Assembly (NCBI RefSeq): GCF_002109325.1
Contig: NZ_CP015348.1
Location: forward strand, 1,021,001 to 1,085,000
DNA from: Sporosarcina ureae
GTDB taxonomy: Bacteria > Bacillota > Bacilli > Bacillales_A > Planococcaceae
DNA length: 64,000 nt
Direction of reading: 5' to 3'
Position numbers and translations under genes: made by a program. The number at the start of each line of letters is the position of its first letter. Within the stretch, counting starts at the first letter, position 1. The notes beneath the pieces were generated by a model. That model saw nothing but the letters and a program-made list of their open reading frames with translations. It was not told the origin of the DNA and ran no database searches. This document shows, one piece after another, positions 59,687-64,000 of the stretch.

Positions 59687-59714
59687 TTGATTTCCATCCG
59701 TTCTATGCTATAGT
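59687..59714 (+). promoter_or_regulatory. Probable prsA promoter
   Basis: TTGATT (59687-59692), a 16-bp spacer and TATAGT (59709-59714) lie about 50 bp before the prsA start. Confidence 0.55.
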
Positions 59715-59766
59715 GTTTACTTAAAGAATATACAGAATCAATACTTAGATTAGGGGAGTTAATTAC

Positions 59767-60723
59767 ATGAAAAAGAAAATGTTAGCATTTACACTTGCAG
59801 CTTCGGTTGCCGCTTTATCCGCATGTTCTGGTGGCGGCGATGAAAAAGTCATGACATCAAAAGCAGGAGACGTTACGAAAGATGAATTCTATCAAGAAAT
59901 GAAAGCATCTGTCGGTGAACAAGCTCTACAAATGATCATCTTGGAAAAAGTTTTGGATGATAAATATGATGTAGACGATAAGCAAGTAGACGCAGAATTT
60001 GATAAAAACAAAGAACAACTCGGTGAAAACTTCGATGCATTCTTGGCTCAACAAGGTCAGACACCTGAAAGCTTCAAGAAAATGATCCGTTTAAATAAAC
60101 TACAAGAAGCTGCATTGACTGATGGTGTGGAAGTTTCTGATGAAGATTTAGAGAAGCGCCTTGAAGAATCTCAAACTGAGATCAATGCTCGTCATATCTT
60201 AGTTGAAGATGAAGCAACAGCAAAAGAAGTAAAAGAGAAGTTGGATAAAGGAGAAGACTTTGCAAAAGTAGCAAAAGAATTCTCTACTGATCCAGGTTCT
60301 AAAGACGAAGGCGGCGATCTTGATTGGTTCGCATACGGTGTCATGGTTCCTGAATTCTGGAACGCTGCATATGACCTAGAGCCAGGCAAAATCAGTGAGC
60401 CGGTTCAATCAGAAAACGGCTTCCACGTTATTGAAGTAAAAGAAAAGCGTAAAACTGATGATGAAAAAGTGACTGACGAAAAGAAAGATGAAATTCGCCA
60501 AGAACTATTGATGGAAAAAGCTGACGAGAACGAACTATTGGCTAAAGTTTCGAAGTTAGTGAAAGATGCTGACGTGAAGATTAAGGACGAAGATTTGAAA
60601 TCCGCTCTTGATCTGTTCAAGATGGATGAGAAACCAGCTGAAGACGCTCCGGCTGTCGAAGAAGCACCTGCAGAAGACGCTCCAGCTGATGACGCTGAAG
60701 TAGAAGTTGAAGAAGAAAAGTAA
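59767..60723 (+). CDS. prsA: Foldase lipoprotein PrsA (peptidyl-prolyl isomerase)
   Basis: This 318-aa protein has a lipoprotein signal ending LSAC with Cys20 lipidated, placing it on the outer face of the membrane. The N- and C-terminal foldase regions flank a parvulin domain at about residues 137-230 (INARHILVEDEATAKEV, FSTDPGSKDEGGDLDWF, NGFHVIEVKEKR). It folds exported proteins after Sec translocation. The last ~35 residues are Glu/Asp/Ala/Pro-rich, ending VEVEEEK, an acidic tail of unclear role. Confidence 0.95.
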   Translation: MKKKMLAFTLAASVAALSACSGGGDEKVMTSKAGDVTKDEFYQEMKASVGEQALQMIILEKVLDDKYDVDDKQVDAEFDKNKEQLGENFDAFLAQQGQTPESFKKMIRLNKLQEAALTDGVEVSDEDLEKRLEESQTEINARHILVEDEATAKEVKEKLDKGEDFAKVAKEFSTDPGSKDEGGDLDWFAYGVMVPEFWNAAYDLEPGKISEPVQSENGFHVIEVKEKRKTDDEKVTDEKKDEIRQELLMEKADENELLAKVSKLVKDADVKIKDEDLKSALDLFKMDEKPAEDAPAVEEAPAEDAPADDAEVEVEEEK

Positions 60724-60733
60724 TTGGTACATG

Positions 60734-60774
60734 AAAAAGGTCTGTCTCGGAAATTCCGATGACAGACCTTTTTT
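60734..60774 (+). terminator. prsA terminator
   Basis: The perfect stem AAAAAGGTCTGTC / GACAGACCTTTTTT encloses an inner TCGG-A-CCGA hairpin. It starts 11 bp after the stop. Confidence 0.9.
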
Positions 60775-60832
60775 GTTGTTTTACAAACCCTTTTCTCTTC
60801 TTGTGTTTTTGCAGAGGTAGTGGTTTGACTAG

Positions 60833-61490
60833 CAATGTAAATGGGGTGATCATTGGCCCCACTTCGACGGTGGCGGATGGCTTCCGCAATGAGCCAGACA
60901 GGAAGTGCGCCTGGCTGTCTCATTACTACGCCTACCACGTGCAGCCGCCTACGTTAGATAGTGTGTAGAGCAGTTCTGATTCTTCTTTTGCAAGAATAAG
61001 GAACGAATACTACCAGGTCACTGGTTTCATCTACTATAAACCACAACCTGACTTGGCAAGTACTTAGTAGCGCAGGCACAACTGCGGGGTAAGCCGTGGC
61101 CATGAGACAACTGGCAGCTCCACCGCCAGCTGGCTCATGGCTGTAGGCAATCCCCCACGTGCCTGCGCGGCTCCAAAGCATGACCCTCGCTACTTTCAAT
61201 GAACAAGCCAATCTCGAGCAACGACCTAATCTATCTCCTAATGACTTAGCTAAGACAGAAGAATCGTACCACCCAGTCACTGGTTTTCATCTTCTATAAA
61301 CAACAACCTAACTTGGTTCCCACTTAGTAGCGCAGGCACAACTGCGGGGTAGGCCGTGGCCATGAGACAACTGGCAGCTCCACCGCCAGCTGGCTCATGG
61401 CTGTAGGCAATCCCCCACGTGCCTGTGCGGGTCCGAAAAGCAGAACCTTTACTTATTTCTATGCACAAGTCATCCTCGAGCAACGACCCA
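60833..61490. repeat. Cluster of three palindromic repeats between prsA and yhaM
   Basis: Two near-identical copies lie at about 61012-61262 and 61266-61490. Their ~108-bp core (61068-61175 and 61325-61432) is almost unchanged and holds an inverted repeat: GCCATGAGaCAaCTGGC against GCCAGcTGgCTCATGGC. A diverged third unit at 60833-60955 keeps the layout with ATGAGCCAGACAG / CTGGCTGTCTCAT. Translations on both strands look open but lack start signals. The cluster fills 60775-61541, where no gene is found. Confidence 0.75.
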
Positions 61491-61541
61491 ATAAGTAGAT
61501 CAACGTTGCCTTCTACTACCCTGACTCGTTATTTACCTACA

Positions 61542-62480
61542 TCACTCAAAAGTTGGCTTATAGAACGAACGGTTATCCAGTGGGAATACGCGCTCAGAGA
61601 ACTCGCCTGGCGTAGTTTTCGACATGACGCGGTTCAGCATATTCATCTTCGCATCGATATTATCAATATAATGAAGAATCTCCGCCTCCTTCAACATCGG
61701 ACGCTTCGGACTGCCCCACTCCTCTTTACCATGGTGAGACAACACCATATGCTGAAGCAACATCACTTCCTCACCCTCAATCTCCAACTCTTCTGCAGCC
61801 TTGGAAATTTCATTGACCATGATCGTAATATGCCCTAGCAAATTCCCTTCGATCGTATACTGCGTACCGACCGGGCCTGACAACTCGATAACTTTACCGA
61901 TATCATGCAAAATAATTCCTGCATACAGTAAATCTTTGTTCAATGTTGGATACAATTCCGCAATTGCCTTACCGAGTTTCAACATCGAAACAACGTGGTC
62001 TAATAAGCCTGAAACGTAGTCATGATGATTTCTCGTAGCCGCTGGATATAATACGAAATCTTGCTGATGTTTCTTCAATAAATGACGTGTCACGCGCTGG
62101 ATTTGTGGATTCTGCATTTCAAAGAAATACTGCATTAATTCGTCTAACAATACTTCCTTGCTCTTTTCGGCAGAAGGTACTAAATCCGCAATTGTTACCC
62201 CTTCATCTTCTTTCGCAGGACGAATTGCTTTCAAACGAAGTTGATTTTTTCCACGGTACTCATGAATTTCTCCGCCTACTTTTACGATGGTTGCTCCCTG
62301 ATACATCTGAGCTTGTTCTTCACCCGCATCCCAAAGTTTCGCTTCAAGGTCACCACTTTTATCTTGCAGAATCAACGTCATGAACGGACTCCCTTGCTGT
62401 GTGACACCTTTTGTTGCCTGCTTAATCAATAAATACATGTCGATTGTTTCGCCGACTTGATAGTCAAGTAGTTTTTTCAT
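61542..62480 (-). CDS. yhaM: 3'-5' exoribonuclease YhaM
   Basis: This 312-aa protein has an N-terminal OB-fold ([20 protein letters not shown]... [14 protein letters not shown]) and a C-terminal HD domain with metal ligands in THHDYV-like [25 protein letters not shown] and [12 protein letters not shown]. YhaM degrades RNA and single-stranded DNA from the 3' end. It follows the yhaN gene with TGATG overlap. Confidence 0.93.
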   Translation of the reverse strand: MKKLLDYQVGETIDMYLLIKQATKGVTQQGSPFMTLILQDKSGDLEAKLWDAGEEQAQMYQGATIVKVGGEIHEYRGKNQLRLKAIRPAKEDEGVTIADLVPSAEKSKEVLLDELMQYFFEMQNPQIQRVTRHLLKKHQQDFVLYPAATRNHHDYVSGLLDHVVSMLKLGKAIAELYPTLNKDLLYAGIILHDIGKVIELSGPVGTQYTIEGNLLGHITIMVNEISKAAEELEIEGEEVMLLQHMVLSHHGKEEWGSPKRPMLKEAEILHYIDNIDAKMNMLNRVMSKTTPGEFSERVFPLDNRSFYKPTFE

Positions 62481-64000
62481 CAGTGGATCTCCCCTTTAAC
62501 TTTTCGTCCAATCTCAATTGTATGAGGTTCACTTGGCCATTTCGACTTCATTTCTTGATGGCAAGTAAAGTACAGAAATTGATGAGATGGTTGTAACTCC
62601 GTAAGTATTTCTATCATACGCGAAAGTCGCTCATTATCAAAGTGAACAAATGGGTCATCCATAATAATTGGAAACGGTGCGCGCTCTGATAATTCATACG
62701 CTAACGCCAAGCGCAACGAAAGGTAGGCTTGCTCTTTTGTCGCTTGACTAAGCTCATTGATCATGAAAGATTGCCCTTCTGTTGTGACTGCCTCGAAATA
62801 GCCTTCCACAGTTAAGCCAAGCGTCGCATATCGATTCCCAGTTAATTTGCTAAACCATTCATTCGCCTGAAGAAGAACGGCCGGTAATTGATGTTCTTTC
62901 CACTCGCTCATCGTTTGCCGAATTGCCTCACGGACGGCTTTTCGGATTACCCATTGTTCTGTCATATCTTCTAGCTCAGCTTTTCGCACTTCAAATAATT
63001 GCTGAAGTTCGCTATACGTTCGGCTTGCAACCATTTGCGAGATTTCATGTCCAACTTTCACTTGCTCATCTACAAGCTCCACTACTTCTTTGCGAATCAT
63101 TTCCAGGCGGTTTGTCGTTTCACTGCGCTGTCGCTCAAGTTCAGGTAAAGTCCACTCTTTAACTACCGGTTCCTTGGTATATAAGGACAGTTGTGCTTCT
63201 ACTTCTTTTAGCTGTCGTTTTAATAATTGTGCATCTTGATCTTGCTGATATGCTGTGTAAAATTGTTCTTTTTCTGATACCCCAATAACCTCGAACAATT
63301 GTTGAATTTCTGCTGTTACCGTCTCCAACAATTCCTGTGTTTCAACTAATTGCTCTTTAATTTCACGTAGCGTTTGTTCTTTACTTAGATGCTTTTCTTG
63401 TAGGCTGTTCTGACGCTGTAGTTCTTGACGAATTCTCTCATACAAACCTTCTTCAGCCACTGGCCCGAGTACTTCTTCCACTTCTTGAATTAATGACCGT
63501 ATTAGCTGTGTCGTAGTTTGTAGACGTTGTTGCCATGTTCTCTGATCTATCTCCACGTCTTGAAACTCGCGCAACAAACGAAAGCTTTCTTGGATATTGA
63601 ATGTTGGATCGAATGGCTCATCTCGTAACAGATCTTGCAACTTCTTCACCGCTTGTTGTTTTAACTGATAAAGTTGTTCCATTTCCTCTGCGTATTTCTG
63701 CAATTTACGATCCATTCTTTCAATCTCTGTTGATATTTGTTGCTGATCACGTTGTTGCATGTCATGACGTGCAGCTAGCTTTTCCAGTTCGATCGCCAGC
63801 TCTTCATGGTCTCGAATGAACGTTTGCTGGTCTGATACAGAATCAGGTTTTTGTGTAAATAACCAAAACCCGACCGCCATGACTACTAGACCAAGCCCCG
63901 CGAACAACCACTGCTGCTGCATGACACTATATGCCCCGATCACTAGTCCAATGAGCAAAATAATGATCGGAACCATTCCATTCGAAGCCTGCTGACCCCC
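62480..64000 (-). CDS. yhaN: SbcC-like ATPase YhaN, N-terminal part missing
   Basis: The open frame continues past the right edge of the window; only the C-terminal ~506 residues are present. A transmembrane hairpin ([18 protein letters not shown] and [16 protein letters not shown]) interrupts a long coiled coil (many Gln/Glu/Leu heptads to about residue 350). The C-terminal ATPase half then follows, with the signature-like [19 protein letters not shown] and Walker [17 protein letters not shown]. The Walker A part lies outside the window. The partner phosphoesterase yhaO would be expected beyond the edge. Confidence 0.88.
   Translation of the reverse strand, partial: GGQQASNGMVPIIILLIGLVIGAYSVMQQQWLFAGLGLVVMAVGFWLFTQKPDSVSDQQTFIRDHEELAIELEKLAARHDMQQRDQQQISTEIERMDRKLQKYAEEMEQLYQLKQQAVKKLQDLLRDEPFDPTFNIQESFRLLREFQDVEIDQRTWQQRLQTTTQLIRSLIQEVEEVLGPVAEEGLYERIRQELQRQNSLQEKHLSKEQTLREIKEQLVETQELLETVTAEIQQLFEVIGVSEKEQFYTAYQQDQDAQLLKRQLKEVEAQLSLYTKEPVVKEWTLPELERQRSETTNRLEMIRKEVVELVDEQVKVGHEISQMVASRTYSELQQLFEVRKAELEDMTEQWVIRKAVREAIRQTMSEWKEHQLPAVLLQANEWFSKLTGNRYATLGLTVEGYFEAVTTEGQSFMINELSQATKEQAYLSLRLALAYELSERAPFPIIMDDPFVHFDNERLSRMIEILTELQPSHQFLYFTCHQEMKSKWPSEPHTIEIGRKVKGEIH

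Noticed and set aside
60405-60938. Ser/Ala-rich minus-strand protein
   Set aside because: It is the antisense shadow of the acidic tail of prsA plus its terminator.
60954-61483. Two small minus-strand proteins with the shared text TWGIAYSHEPAGGG
   Set aside because: They only translate the palindromic repeat units; no start signals and the palindrome explains the conservation.

Overview
The window is a 64-kb piece of chromosome from an endospore-forming Gram-positive bacterium of the Bacillales. Gene order follows Bacillus subtilis block by block: ssrA-smpB-rnr-est-secG, eno-gpmI-tpiA-pgk-gapA-cggR, trxB-yvcI-rapZ-yvcK-whiA-crh, hprK-lgt-yvoD-ppaX-yvoF, uvrBA, ecsAB-hit-yhaH-hpr-prsA and yhaMN. 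A GerA-type germinant receptor and a YjcZ-like peptide support spore formation. The dispersed repeats and the overall look suggest Planococcaceae, probably Sporosarcina or a close relative. That genus-level guess is inference.

Layout. 0-9 kb is accessory: a partial SLH protein, degV, an IS1182-type element, a gerABC-like operon, a broken Fic gene fused to a transposase scrap, and a RelE-like toxin-antitoxin pair next to ssrA. 9-21 kb holds trans-translation (tmRNA, SmpB), RNase R, an esterase, SecG and the complete lower-glycolysis operon under CggR. 21-32 kb has a repeat array, a LemA/TPM pair, a Mn/Zn ABC transporter behind MntR-like boxes, an arsRB operon, an ectoine-type ABC transporter and tRNA-Arg. 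32-36 kb has clpP followed by an IS30-type and an IS110-type element. 36-49 kb holds two regulatory and envelope operons that include Crh and HPr kinase, an amidase and a second repeat array. 49-64 kb holds uvrBA, ecsAB, hit, hpr, prsA, a palindromic repeat cluster and yhaM-yhaN.

How the genes work together. Carbon control is dense: cggR with its glycolytic operon, crh, hprK and two cre-like sites occur in one window. Metal and stress responses are also grouped (MntR-like boxes, an ArsR operator, a CtsR box at clpP).

Most unusual content. (1) Two arrays about 26 kb apart (21.24-22.11 and 47.57-48.25 kb) repeat a GAGCGG-type core at exact 21-bp steps. Seven-core blocks recur as 241-bp or 217-bp higher-order units, and I know of no described family that matches. 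(2) The IS110-type element sits inside a dispersed palindromic repeat, so its ends can be read precisely. It carries about 365 bp of structured non-coding DNA downstream of the transposase, a candidate bridge RNA with partial matches to its own insertion site. (3) The IS1182-type and IS30-type elements both carry hairpins placed to block translation of read-through transcripts. (4) The toxin-antitoxin pair lies between two copies of the ssrA terminator sequence.
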